A stretch of 64,000 nt of DNA, taken from NCBI GenBank assembly GCA_016647705.1, contig CM028327.1:40635017-40699016 (forward strand), given 5' to 3'. A program made the translations under genes and the position numbers. How positions within the stretch are numbered: the first letter of the stretch is position 1; each line of letters begins with the position of its first letter. The stretch is from Eucommia ulmoides (Eukaryota; Streptophyta; Magnoliopsida; Garryales; Eucommiaceae). Under the pieces are notes generated by a model. It was not told the origin of the DNA, did not search any database, and saw only the letters and a list, made by a program, of their open reading frames with translations. Below, piece after piece: positions 23,800 through 34,623 of the stretch.

Positions 23800-24541
23800 T
23801 ACTTATGTAATTCTTTTAACAAGATTTCGAGCCATTTTTTTGTGCTTGGGATCATTACAAGGAGTTGTTACTCCGATTCCCAAATTATGGTTTCCCGAGG
23901 GAGTGTCGACTACTGAATTTCCTTGGCGGTTTACAAGCCGAAACTAGAACATGGGTGGAATGAGGAAATAGTACTTCTCCTTTCTATGACCTAACCGCAG
24001 ACGAAGCCCTTTGGTCATTGGAGGAATTGGCGGACTTCGATTACCAAAGTTGGAATTATTCACTAAGTCACCAAAGCTGGGGAGATTTTTCCAACACCAC
24101 GGCGCCATGGATTGACACTCCGATTCAAAATGTAGAGTCTTCTCCCACCTTGGAGAAAATGGTCGCTACTGTTATGACCGGCTCAATGAGCATGCAGATC
24201 GTCTTGATTATATTGGGACGGTCTACGCCAAAATTGATGCGACCGTAACGTCTTTTCAGACGCAATTCAGTCAGCTTATTTGCTTTGTTGAGGCCGATTC
24301 AAAAACAGTGGCATTGAGAGGTGAACAAATCACATCCGAATGTAAAAGCCACCATAAGGAACCGGAAGCAAGCAGAAGCTACTTGGGTGAGATCGAAGAC
24401 GATCATGAAGATGCTACAACCCAAGTATGGATTGGCGATGGAGATTTACATATTAATCGTTGTGAGTTTTCACCGTTCGAATTCCAATTGGTGATGCCAC
24501 CCCCAAGCCATGACGATCACAACTACGAGGATCCGAAGTAG
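23800..24541 (+). pseudogene. Element P gag-like remnant
   Basis: Plus-strand reading gives YKELLLRFPNYGFPRE, LLNFLGGLQAETRTWVE, then PFYDLTADEALWSLEELADF and YQSWNY. The layout follows the gag of Athila-like elements: helix before CPxHG, 'FYNGL..TRTMVD', 'KTPEEAYELLE.MA', 'NNYQW'. Stops fall near 23967-23969 and at 24246, with a further open frame at 24308-24541. No pol follows before element A. Such gag-only elements fit the TR-GAG group of non-autonomous plant gypsy elements. The assignment is by pattern and needs a profile search. Confidence 0.5.
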
Positions 24542-24957
24542 CTTACCTATCCTACTCCATTTCCAGCTCAATACATTCAAGCTCCCCAAGCACAAAATCC
24601 ATAGTTGATTCAAGTTGAGAGCTTAATCCATACATTGCAACATCTCGCCAGTCTTGAGGGCGTACAAAATCAGGACCCGTATATGGTGTTATTTGACACG
24701 TACTACGAACGGAAGCCGCTCTTTAATGAGCCCTTCGTTGTGTCAAGATAACGACCTTAAATTAGGTGCTTCTTGGGAAGCAACCCAAGGCAAAAATAAG
24801 TTAGATCCATCTCCGCCGACTTTATTCGTAGGCAAGATTGTCTCGCCTCCTAGGTACGTATTCTAAATCCCCATCTTGATTATCATACTTTATGCTTTCA
24901 TTGGGATCGCTGATGGGTCATTGTGGACATTGCCCATTTTAAGTTAGGGGTGATGTG

Positions 24958-24989
24958 TGCTCGAATCCCACCAGTTAGACCAAAAAACT
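24958..24989. other. 32-bp PBS-like tail between LTR and target duplication
   Basis: Between the ATGTG duplication and the LTR start lies TGCTCGAATCCCACC...GACCAAAAAACT. It resembles the T-arm/acceptor 3' end of a tRNA ending in CCA and aligns loosely with this element's own primer-binding region (GATCCCC...GGCGCCAAAAACT next to 34624). Confidence 0.5.
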
Positions 24990-26583
24990 TGTCACGCGTG
25001 AGGATTCACAACCTTTTCCTCCTCGCGGTGATTGGACTACTTGCAAGTATACGAGGTCTAGTTTTAATATAATGGATCTTGTAAGATCGGATATCGTTCC
25101 ATTGAGAAGGCAGGTAATTCGGTTGAGTATTGCGATTTCAATAGTTTCATACTATCTCGACTAATCAAATTTTGTTTTTTTTCTAATTAATATACTAAGA
25201 TAAACGATAACTATGAAGTTAGTTGTAATTACACTAATTACTTAGGCATTGATTTCTTTCACATAATGCATAATCGAAGTTATTAAGTTAGCTACAATGG
25301 TTTTCTATCTAGTCCGACAATCTCTGTATCGATAACTCTTCCGCTACCTCTCCCGAGTGTAAGACGGGGGATTACACGACTTCGTGTCAACGAGGAAGTC
25401 CCCTTCAATGCCTTAATGACCCTAGGTCGCGTGAGTCTTTAGCCAACGTCATGGATTGCATACGTTCTAACGCCCTCCCGGGTCGTTAGAACGTCACGTT
25501 GTATTTACCCTAATCCGAATCCAGGGTTACCTCTCCCGAGTGTCAAACCCCGTAATCTCAGTTTATCAATACTAGAATAATATCAAGAATAATGGTAAAC
25601 ACAATCGGATTTAGACAAACAACACATTAAAGTAACACTAATTCATTCAACTTAACAATTACATGATTTCAACTGCACCTAAGTAACATTTAACTAATAC
25701 TATAAGATCTTAGCCATATACCATACAAAATAAGAGGGATTCAACATTCTTAGATATGAAAAAGTGATTACAAAGATAAAAATAAGAGAGAAACGATCAA
25801 ATCTGGAAGTGAAACGGTTCACTATCGCTAATGATCGATCCACAAGTGATTCTTTTTTGTCCGAATGATGAACCTCCTTCTTGATCTTCAAAATATAGCT
25901 TAAGAGATTTCTACTAGGGTTAGGGTTTTTCAACTCCCTGTTTCAGACGTGGGAAAGGGGTATATATAGGCCTAGGGGTTCAAAAATATCTAAACAGATA
26001 TTTTGGGCTGTTCTGCGGAATCCGCCTAGGCGGAGGTTAAGTCGGTTAGAATTCCACCTAGGCGATGGTTTCTTCTCCTAGGTGGAGCACTAACTCCTTG
26101 GGCCCCTATTCTTTCTGACGGATTTCTGCCTAGGCAGTAGCTACTTCGCCTAGGCGGATTTACAACAGTGCAGCTCTTCCCGCAGTTCAACACTTTCAGC
26201 GTTCTGATAGATTTCTGCCTAGGCGGTGGAAACTTCGCCTAGGCGGATTCAATACTTCAGCCCTTACAACCTGCTGGCGGATTTTCACCTAGGCGGTGGA
26301 TATGTCACCTAGGCGGATTCAATTCTTCAGCTTTTGCAACTTTCTGGTGAATTTTCGCCTAGGCGGTAGATACTTCGCCTAGGCGGATTTGCACTGTTCT
26401 TTGAAACCTCATTTTTTCATCTTTTTGGCTACCATTTTCTCCCCCTTTTTCGCTCGGTTTGCCGATTGTTGACGTCCCTTGTCCTGACTAATAAAAACAA
26501 CTAAAAAGGTATTCAAACTACAATAAAATACTCGAAAACTGGCAAATTCGGTTTAGAATTAGATAGGTATTTTACACCTATCA
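24990..26583 (-). repeat. 3' LTR of element A
   Basis: 1594 bp. In element sense it starts TGATAGGTGTAAAATACC and ends CGCGTGACA. A TATA box CCTATATATACCCC lies at about 25961-25974 (minus). The palindrome cluster at 26013-26395 lies upstream of it in element sense. Relative to the other LTR it lacks about 23 bp beside one palindrome, consistent with repeat-mediated deletion. Confidence 0.9.
26013..26395. repeat. CGCCTAGGCGG palindrome cluster, 3' LTR of A
   Basis: At least eight copies or near copies of CCGCCTAGGCGG occur, arranged mostly as pairs GCCTAGGCGGTGG-(about 6 bp)-TTCGCCTAGGCGGA repeated every 60-70 bp. They lie just upstream of the LTR TATA box in element sense. Confidence 0.85.
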
Positions 26584-28098
26584 AATACCTCCAAACTTGG
26601 AATTTTGCTAGTTCTCGAGCAAAATACCCTAATGCTAAATAACACTAACTACACTAATTAGCTACATCCTAAACTACAGATACATAATCATTAACAAATA
26701 AGACGTACACACCTGTGAGATGTAAGTTTAGTCAAAGAAACCATGCTATTCTTCCCTCAACAACCTGTAATCAGATTCGGTTAAGGAATAACACACACCG
26801 CGTGGTGTTCCAGAATTTCAACACTCAATATCAGATCAAATCATTTTAGATCCTATTGAAATGTGCGTGTGTGAGAACTCGGATATATAACAAATCGAAC
26901 GTCGGATTGAATTATTCAATGAATAAGGTCATGACTTAAACTTGTTAAAACATTCAGGAAAGCCATATACTTGACTGGGCTCAACTATCCACTAATGTAG
27001 GTTCGAATATTCACTAAGGTCAATAGGGCTTGGTTTGGCTTTAGAGAACGGCCAAGGGTATCCTAGAAACAGAACTCGTTATAATTATAACGATACTAGA
27101 GGTACAAACGCTTGTTGCTAAATCTCTCTCATAACCCCCTTATCTTTGAAGATATTACCCTAAACATGATTTAGTAAAATTGTATTCACATGTCATAACA
27201 ACCGAATCTAAACACTATATATATATATATATATATATTTTAACACATACCCCCAAACTTATTCAAATTTATACAATTTTAGGGGCATGTTAATACAACT
27301 AAAGGATTGACAAGTGAATACTCCTATACTTAATCAAAAGTATATTAAACTAAAACTCCGATTGCCCGCTTCAAGTTAGCATAATCTAATGCTACTTGTT
27401 TTTACTCAATTTTCACTTTTATTCCTAGCGACAATGGTTTTGAAAGAATTACTTGGTTAAAGTATAGAAACAAGTTCAGAACAAAAAAATAATAATTTTG
27501 TATGGCTTCGACAGGAGAACGAGGGAATAACTTTTCAGGTTAGTTTCAAACGGTTCAAGCTATGAAAATGAAGGCCTATATCATGCCTCCAGAATTACCT
27601 TACCTATAATTTCACCTCAAGCCTCCCCCAGTCAAGTTCTAAATTCCTCGTTTCTGTCATGAATTTATTATTGAATAATCGGCGTCAAATCGTTTAACTA
27701 GTTATATAATGAGTTTATGCGATCATGCGATTTAGGATCAAAACAATTTTCACCTAATCGACATGCTAAGCACACAAAACACACATGAATGGCATTACCC
27801 CCGACCTCAAAATGCAATTTAGGGTGTAAGTTTCATAATCGGGACATGGTTCAGACGAACTCAAAAATTCAACATGCACGTACAACTATATTCATTAACA
27901 AATCTACTCTAATTCTACAATCTAGCATTACCTATGCTAATTATCCTTACACATGCATAGCTAAACATTACACACGCATAACAAAAAGAATTTCAAAATT
28001 TACAAAAATTCTTAACATTAATAAACTACAATTTGTACACAAAAAGAATTTTCGTCCTTTTTTACATCAAAAAAATTTCATCCTTCATATACCCCTCC

Positions 28099-28129
<31 letters not shown>

Positions 28130-28298
28130 AAAAGAACTACTTGCTTGCGTTGCATAGCATATATACCCCCAAACTTGAATGAGGCAGTGTCCTCACTGCC
28201 TAGCAGCGAACCCAATAGCAGAATAAACAAATTTATATGGAAAACTAGGGTGGACACATACCTAGGAGGGAAGACTTACAAGTCTAATCTCCTACCGT
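26584..28298 (-). other. Element A 3' untranslated region with polypurine tract
   Basis: In element sense this is the tail after the env-like ORF. It ends in the polypurine-type tract CCAAGTTTGGAGGTATT directly against the 3' LTR (26584-26600). It contains an (AT)n run near 27218-27238 and a remarkable C30-A13 homopolymer pair on the plus strand at about 28090-28132. No gene seen. Confidence 0.7.
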
Positions 28299-29402
28299 TC
28301 ATTGTGGAGGAGATGGTGGTGATGGCTCATCAGTCTCGAAAAGCGGCACCGGTGTATAACGCGCCATGTTGATTCCGAGATGTTTGAATATTACTCTTTG
28401 GTTTTGATCTTGTTGCCGGATGTAGGACTCCATGTAGTTCTCCATCCGAGCCAAATTAGCTTGAAGTTGGCTCACATCGGACTGTAGACTACGGACGTCT
28501 CGTGAAATCTGCATGATTTGGCCTCGACTGGTTGTAAGCGTCGGTTGCTCCGAAGGGTTGGCTTCTTCTTCTTCATGACCCTCTTCTCCTTCTCCTGGTC
28601 TGGCTTTCCATACCCTGTTAATCATTGCTAGATCCAATGGCTTTACGGGTGGAAAGGGGCTCGTGGACGTGATACAAACTCTTGCTCGTTGAAAGAGCGC
28701 GGTAAGAAAAGAGAAAAAAGAAAGGCCACCCTTCTTCGTCTTGGCAGTATAAATTATAGATGAATAAATGTGCCAGTCGACATTTACGGGCATCCCTCTA
28801 TCAATGCCATAGAGCATAAACACTCGCTCTTTGGGCACATCGGACACATGGGTAGTCGGAAGCAGATTGGCGCAGACAAATAAATGCCAAATCTTTGGGA
28901 TCGATTTCAAAAACCGAGACTTGAAGATCGCCTGACCTTGCCATGTGTTCGTCCACTGGGCATTTCCCGTTGTCAAGGTTTGAATCACCGCACTCATAGA
29001 CGGTATAGCGGCGTCGGATAGATCTCTTGAGGCTTCGGGCCCCGTCAATCCTAGCAATTCATTAAAATGATCAGCACTGAATAGGACGGGAATATTTTGG
29101 ACCCGTGTTTGAAACCCCATGGCCTCCGCAATGTTTGCATAAAATTCTCGCACAAAGGCTAATTCTCCTGTTGGGGGTGGAGCACAGAACTGTTCCCACC
29201 GTCTTTGTACGATAACAGTTCTGATTTCCTCCGGGAGTTCATTCAACAGTCCGAACCCTCTCTGACGGATGCCTGGCCGTTTACTCTCATGTTCTTTATA
29301 CCGATCCTTAGCCTGCTTAGAAACAAATTTGAGAGAATTGTAGTCCGAAGCAGGAGGAGGTTGGTCTGTTCTTGGTTGCTTGGCAATAAGTCGCTTTTCC
29401 AT
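28299..29402 (-). CDS. Athila env-like (ORF2) protein, 367 aa
   Basis: This is the longest undamaged ORF in the window. It matches the additional 'env-like' ORF after integrase in Athila elements, annotated in plants as a putative plant transposon protein. Visible parts: charged N-terminus, KFVSKQAKDRYKEH and RGFGLLNELPEEI, then VREFYANIAEAMGF, IPVLFSADHFNELLGL, WHLFVCANLLPTTH, RVFMLYGIDRGMPVNVDWHI and GGLSFFSFLTALFQRARV, an acidic low-complexity run (GEGEEGHEEEEA), a coiled coil (RDVRSLQSDVSQLQANLARME) and a Pro/Ser-rich end. I see no signal peptide and no clear transmembrane helix, so an envelope function is not supported by the sequence. It starts at ATG 29402. Being open while gag and pol carry many stops is notable. 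Confidence 0.8.
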   Translation of the reverse strand: MEKRLIAKQPRTDQPPPASDYNSLKFVSKQAKDRYKEHESKRPGIRQRGFGLLNELPEEIRTVIVQRRWEQFCAPPPTGELAFVREFYANIAEAMGFQTRVQNIPVLFSADHFNELLGLTGPEASRDLSDAAIPSMSAVIQTLTTGNAQWTNTWQGQAIFKSRFLKSIPKIWHLFVCANLLPTTHVSDVPKERVFMLYGIDRGMPVNVDWHIYSSIIYTAKTKKGGLSFFSFLTALFQRARVCITSTSPFPPVKPLDLAMINRVWKARPGEGEEGHEEEEANPSEQPTLTTSRGQIMQISRDVRSLQSDVSQLQANLARMENYMESYIRQQDQNQRVIFKHLGINMARYTPVPLFETDEPSPPSPPQ

Positions 29403-30699
29403 TTTCCCTAAAAATCAAAATCACAATACCAACCACAATAATAACAATAGAACAAGTAATTCAAACCCTTGTCAGCGAACACACAATGCCCTACTTTATC
29501 AAACATATGCCAATCAAAGCTAAATAATACAAATCTCACAAGATATCCCACTAACCATAACCAAATCACATTTTTGTCGCAATGTAGCGCAAACTAAATG
29601 ATTCACATTATATATCAACACAAAAACATGATAGGGTTTACAATTTATCATTCCTCAATCCCAAATAGCATGAAAATCGCAACTTAGGGTTTAAAGGGGT
29701 TTAGGGTTCCAATCAAATCCAATGATTTTTTTGAAACAAATGAGCAAATGAATTAAATAATTCAACAACTAAATGAAAAATAGGATCATTGACACTTACT
29801 TGTTGAAAAATTTGATCAAATCAGTGGAGAATGGCAATTTCGTACTGTTTCACCGCTCGAACCCTAATTTTCGAGAATGGGAATAGGAATTCCACGGTTT
29901 GGGCGAAGATTCTTGGTGCAAATCCAAGTTTTTAGCACTATAGAATGAATCTTTAAAGGGAGGAAGGAATTTGGGATGGTGAAGTTGAAAGGTTTCTTGA
30001 AATTTTTAGGAGGGAAATGCCGTTCGCGAAGTGGACTGTTCATTTTAAAAACAGGGGTCGCTTAAATTCGCCTAGGTGGTGGTTTTACTGCCTGGGCGAA
30101 ATAGCGCCTTTTTATTTTTAAAAACGTTCTGGTGTAAATTCGCCTAGGCGGTGGTTTTTCCACCGGGGCGAGTTTACACCAGTGTGAAACCCTGATTTGG
30201 TTGTAAATTCGCTTAGGCGGTGGGTTTTTTGCCTTAGCGAGTTTTCACCAGTGTGAAACTCAGCTTTTCTTCAATTTTCCGCTTAGGCGGTAGTTTTACC
30301 GCCTGGGCGAACTTACGGTAGTATAAAAATTAAGCTTTTTGCTTCCTATTTCCGCCTAGGCAAATTTACGCCTGTAAGTTTTCTTAGCCCTTTTGTCCAT
30401 TTTTCGCCTGAGCGGTGGTTTTTTCGCCTAGGCAAAATTTTTCCAGTGTGGACTTAAGCTGGATTCCTTCAGGTTTTCACATTATTTCTCTACACCTCTT
30501 ATTTCCTCTTCATTCCTCAAATGAGTTCTAGCATGCAAATCAATCCTAAGTGTCTAGCCTCATCAATTCACTACAAAAAAAATTGTATTTACGAGATCAA
30601 TACGATCTCCAAAAAGTAATTTATATATAAATTGGGAATATACGTTACCCCTGATGACATATCAAAAAAATGTTGCTTGGTTTTACGTTCCTAGCATGG
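29403..30699 (-). other. Element A spacer between integrase and env-like ORF
   Basis: Non-coding. About 30060-30445 holds another series of CGCCTAGGCGG-like pairs, more diverged than those in the LTRs (for example CGCCTAGGTGGTGG, CCGCCTGGGCGA). Nothing else recognised. Confidence 0.7.
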
Positions 30700-32879
30700 A
30701 CGTTGATGAATTCCGGCTCTATCCTTCAACGAGGGAGATGTTCTCCACAACTCGCTCTTCATCCTTGAAGTAATGCTTGATCCGCTCCCTGTTGACTCAG
30801 AAAGTTCGTCCGTCTTTGCCTTCTAGCTCGATAGCACCAAATGGATAAATATGCTTGATCCGGAACGGTCCAGACCATCGGGACTTCAACTTTCCGGGAA
30901 AGAGTCTCAGCCTTGAGTTAAACAATAAAACCTGTTGGCCAGGACTGAACTCCCTCCGGACTATCATTTTATCATGCTACCTCTTCGTTTTATCTTTGTA
31001 GAGCTTGGCATTCTCATAAGCATCATGCCGGAATTCCTCAATTTCATTCAATTGGAGGAGACGTTGCACACTAGAAGCTTTTATGTCAAAATTGAGTTTC
31101 TTAATCGCCCAGAATGCACAGTGCTCCAATTCAACGGGAAAATGACACGCTTTCCCAAACACCAATCGATACAGCAACATGCCGATCGGTGTCTTAAAAG
31201 CAGTTCGATAAGTCCATAAAGCATCATCAAGCTTCACCGCCCAATCTTTGCGATTAGTATGAACCGTTTGCTCCAAAATTAACTTGATTTCTTAGTTGAA
31301 ACTTCAGCTTGGCCATTTGTCTATGGGTGGTATGGTAGTGCCACCTTGTGTCTGACCCCATACTTTGCAACAAAGCGTTTAGCATTTTGTTACAAAAGTG
31401 GGTTCCCTTATCAATGATTAAGGCTCGAGGTGTCCCGAACCGTGTCATGACACTGTGCTGAAGGAACTTTAAAACCACTTTGGCGTCATTTGTAGGTGTT
31501 GCTACGGCTTCAACCCATTTAGACACATAGTCCACCGCCAACAGAATATACTCCTTACCAAATGACGGCGAAAATGGCCCCATGAAGTCTACACCCCACA
31601 CATCAAATAGCTCGAGCTCAAGAATTGATGTCAGTGGCAATTCATGCCTTCTTGATATGTTACCCACCCTTTGACATCTATCACAGGTTTTCACAAATGT
31701 ATATGAATCTTTAAACAAAGAAGGCCAGTAAAAACCTGATTGAAGTACTTTCAATGCTGTGCGAGTCGCTCCAAAATGGCCGCCACAAGGTGATGAATGG
31801 CAATGGTAGAGAATACTAGCCATTTCTTCCTCCGGAACACATATTCGGATCACCTGATCAGCACATTTCTTGAATAGCAATGGCTCGTCCCATAGATAAT
31901 ACTTAGTATCAAAAAGAAATTTCTTCCTTTGGGCTCCCGTCAACTCAGGTGGTAACACGTCACAAGCAAGATAATTAACAATGTCCGCATACCATGGAAG
32001 TGCATTGTCCACTGAAAATAATTGTTCGTCAAGGAACACTTCCGTGATGTTAGACTCCTTACCAACGTCTTCTTGAATCAACCTCGATAAATGGTCGACA
32101 ACAACGTTCTCACTCCCCTTTTTGTCCCTGATTTTAGCATCAAATTCTTGCAATAGAAGAATCCACCTTATCAATCTCGGCTTGGCATCTTTCTTTGTAA
32201 ATAAGTATCGAATAGTCGCGTGATCCGTGTAGACGATCACTTTTGACCCAATAATATAAGATCGGAACTTATCACAAGCAAAGACCACCGCTAGCATTTC
32301 TTTTTCAGTCGTGGTGTAATTCTCCTGGGCATCATTCAATGTCTTACTTGCATAATAAATTGATCGAAAGATCTTCTCCTTTCGTTGGCCTAACACCGCG
32401 CTAACGGCATAGTCACTCGCATCACATATTATCTCAAATGGCATTTCCCAATCCGGAGCGACTGTTATTGGAGCCATGATCAACTTCTCATTTATCACCT
32501 TGAAAGCCTCCATGAAAGCCTCATTAAATTCAAATAAGGCATCCTTCTCAAGAAGGTGACATAACGGCTTCACCGTCTTCGAAAAGTCCTTAATAAAGCG
32601 CCGGTAGAAGCCGGTATGCCCCAAGAAACTCTAAACTCCTTTCACATTAATCGGTGGCGGAAGCTTCTCAATCATTTCATTCTTTGCTCGGTCCACCGCA
32701 AGCCCCTTAGAAGAGACTCGATGCCCTAGGACGATCCCCTCTTTAACCATAAAATGACACTTCTCCCAATTTAGAACCAAATTCTTCTCTTCACATCAGT
32801 CGAGAACAAGCGCCAGATTGTAGAGACAGTGATCAAAGGGCGACCCAAAGATTGAGAAGTCATCCATGAAGATTTCCAT
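30700..32879 (-). pseudogene. Element A RT (C-terminal half), RNase H and integrase
   Basis: Begins at MEIFMDDFSIFG, the RT catalytic FMDD box, fused in frame to gag-side sequence at 32879. It continues through [15 protein letters not shown] (thumb), [15 protein letters not shown] and [11 protein letters not shown] (RNase H), [15 protein letters not shown]...CDRCQ (integrase HHCC zinc site), WGVDFMGPF and [13 protein letters not shown] (first two catalytic Asp), [19 protein letters not shown], and the C-terminal GQQVLLFNSRLRLFPGKLKSRWSGPF. Breaks: TGA at 32796-32798 after ALVLD, TAG near 32625, and frameshifts around 31250-31290. RT fingers and protease are missing. The canonical SDGGTHF integrase motif reads IDKGTHF. 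Confidence 0.85.
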
Positions 32880-34472
32880 TTTCTCCTCGACTTTCTCCTT
32901 GCTATTATTCTCATTCACGTCTTCATTTGGCTTCTCCTTTCCTTCATCGATTTTAGCATCAACTTCCTCCTCCATACTAGTTCTTGGTTCATCATCCAGA
33001 AACTCATGATTCACTCCCGGCTCGGTTTTCATAGGCCTCCTCACTTCTACGTCTCTTCCGCTCCTCAACTTAATTGCCTTGCATTCACGAGGGTTAGTTT
33101 CCGTGTTGCTTGGAAACTTCCCCTTTTGTTGTTCTTGAATGGCCCTAGCAAGCTGCGCGATTTGAGTCTCAAGAGCCTTCACTGTGGCATTAGTGTTTGT
33201 ACAAGTGGTATCAATAGAGTCCAGCCATGATTCATGTTTATTCAGTCGATTATGCGTCTTACGCATCATAGTCTGTGTCTCCTTCATAAATGAACCGAAA
33301 ACCTCATCCAAATTTGACTTCGGATTGTGCAAATGTGGTTGTTGCATTTAACGATTAGATTGCATTGGATATCTAGAAGCTTGATTTCCATAACCCGGAG
33401 GTGGCCGCAAAGCGTTCTAATTATTCGCATATGAGAAGTTCTCATGGTTACGAAGTCCAGGATTGTAATGAGTCAGAATGTTAGTAGTCGGCCTGAAAGT
33501 GTAGGCACGGTTGTTCAAAAAATGGCATTCCTCGAACTCGGTATCCAATCCGGATTGAGAATTACTTGCTGCTATCTCGTCCCCTTGACTTGACAAAGCT
33601 CCTTTCATAGACAAGGCGACTAATTGGTCCGAGAGCTTAAACACTTGGGCAGATAATGTTGAAATGTGGTCAGATTCTTGGATAGAAGCAACCCGTCTTC
33701 CCGTGTTCCTCTCATTCGTCCATTGATAGTTATTAGCTGCCATATCTTCCAATAAAGCATTTGCTTTGGTAGGGGTTTTGGATAACAACGATCCCCCTGA
33801 GGCTGCATCGACTATTGTTCTTGTCTGGCCATCCAACCCGTTATAAAATAATTGGATTTGAAACCAGTCTTGATAACCGTGTTGTGGGCACCTTTTCAAT
33901 AAGTCTTTAAATCTCTCTCATGTCTCAAATAACGGCTCGAAATCTCTCTGGCGAAACTGCGCAATCTCGTCGCGGAGTTGAGAAGTCTTCGAGAGTGGAA
34001 AGAACTTAGTGAGGAACCTTTGTGCAAGGTCCTCCCAAGTGTTAATGCTCCCCGGTTGAATTGATTGAAACCATCCCCTTGCCCTGTCTCGTAAGGAGAA
34101 CGGGAATAACCTCAACCTTATAACGTCTTCGGCAACTCTGTTAATCTTGACGGTATCATAGATCTCAAGAAAGGTTTCCAAGTGTACGTTCGGGTCTTCG
34201 TGAAGGTTCCCGCCATATTGGTTTTGCTGAACCATATTGATGAGGGCAGGCTCCAACTCGAAGTTATTAGCTTGGATGGGCTGCCTCCGGATCCCAGAAT
34301 AATTGTCCAACATGAGTGGCCGATAATAGTCTCAAAGGACTCGTTGTGGCCTCTCATGCTCCAGAGGCTGGAGTGCTTGCGGCTTCTGTGGTTGCAGAAT
34401 ATTCTCACGTCCGCCAGCTATTGCGGTTGCTTTTTCTTCTTTCTATTTGGCAATCCGTTGACTACGCCGCAT
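32880..34472 (-). pseudogene. Element A gag (retrotransposon gag domain)
   Basis: Starts MRRSQRIA at 34472. The gag domain includes DPNVHLETFLEI, RLRLFPFSLRDRARGWFQS, TWEDLAQRFLTKFFP, QLFYNGLDGQTRTIVDAA, GGSLLSKTPTKANALLEDMA and NNYQW. A later part has coiled-coil heptads (QIAQLARAIQEQQKG) and an acidic Lys/Glu-rich tail ending KEKVEEK at the fusion with RT. At least five in-frame stops interrupt it: near 34440, 34333, 33917, 33417 and 33348. Each can be explained by one C-to-T or G-to-A change. The Gag polyprotein would form the virus-like particle. Confidence 0.85.
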
Positions 34473-34599
34473 GCACTGCTCAAATTCAATAGATAAATAA
34501 ATAAATAAATTGAATAAAATTTAAAAGCAAAAGAATTATCGTGATTAACATTCAACTACTGGATCACAATATTAACTTAATTGAAAAACACATTGCCGA

Positions 34600-34617
34600 T
34601 CCCCTGCAACGGCGCCA
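34600..34617 (-). other. Primer-binding site of element A
   Basis: On the minus strand TGGCGCCGTTGCAGGGGA lies 6 bases from the LTR end. It is complementary to the 3' end of plant tRNA-Asp with one mismatch, as usual for Athila. Confidence 0.9.
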
Positions 34618-34623
34618 AAAACT

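Noticed and set aside
27789..28157. 122-codon plus-strand open frame in the tail of element A
   Set aside because: Ends in Pro/Lys runs generated by the C30-A13 homopolymer; antisense to the element; no domain.
29205..29411. Plus-strand frame opposite the env-like ORF start
   Set aside because: Shadow of the 367-codon minus-strand ORF.
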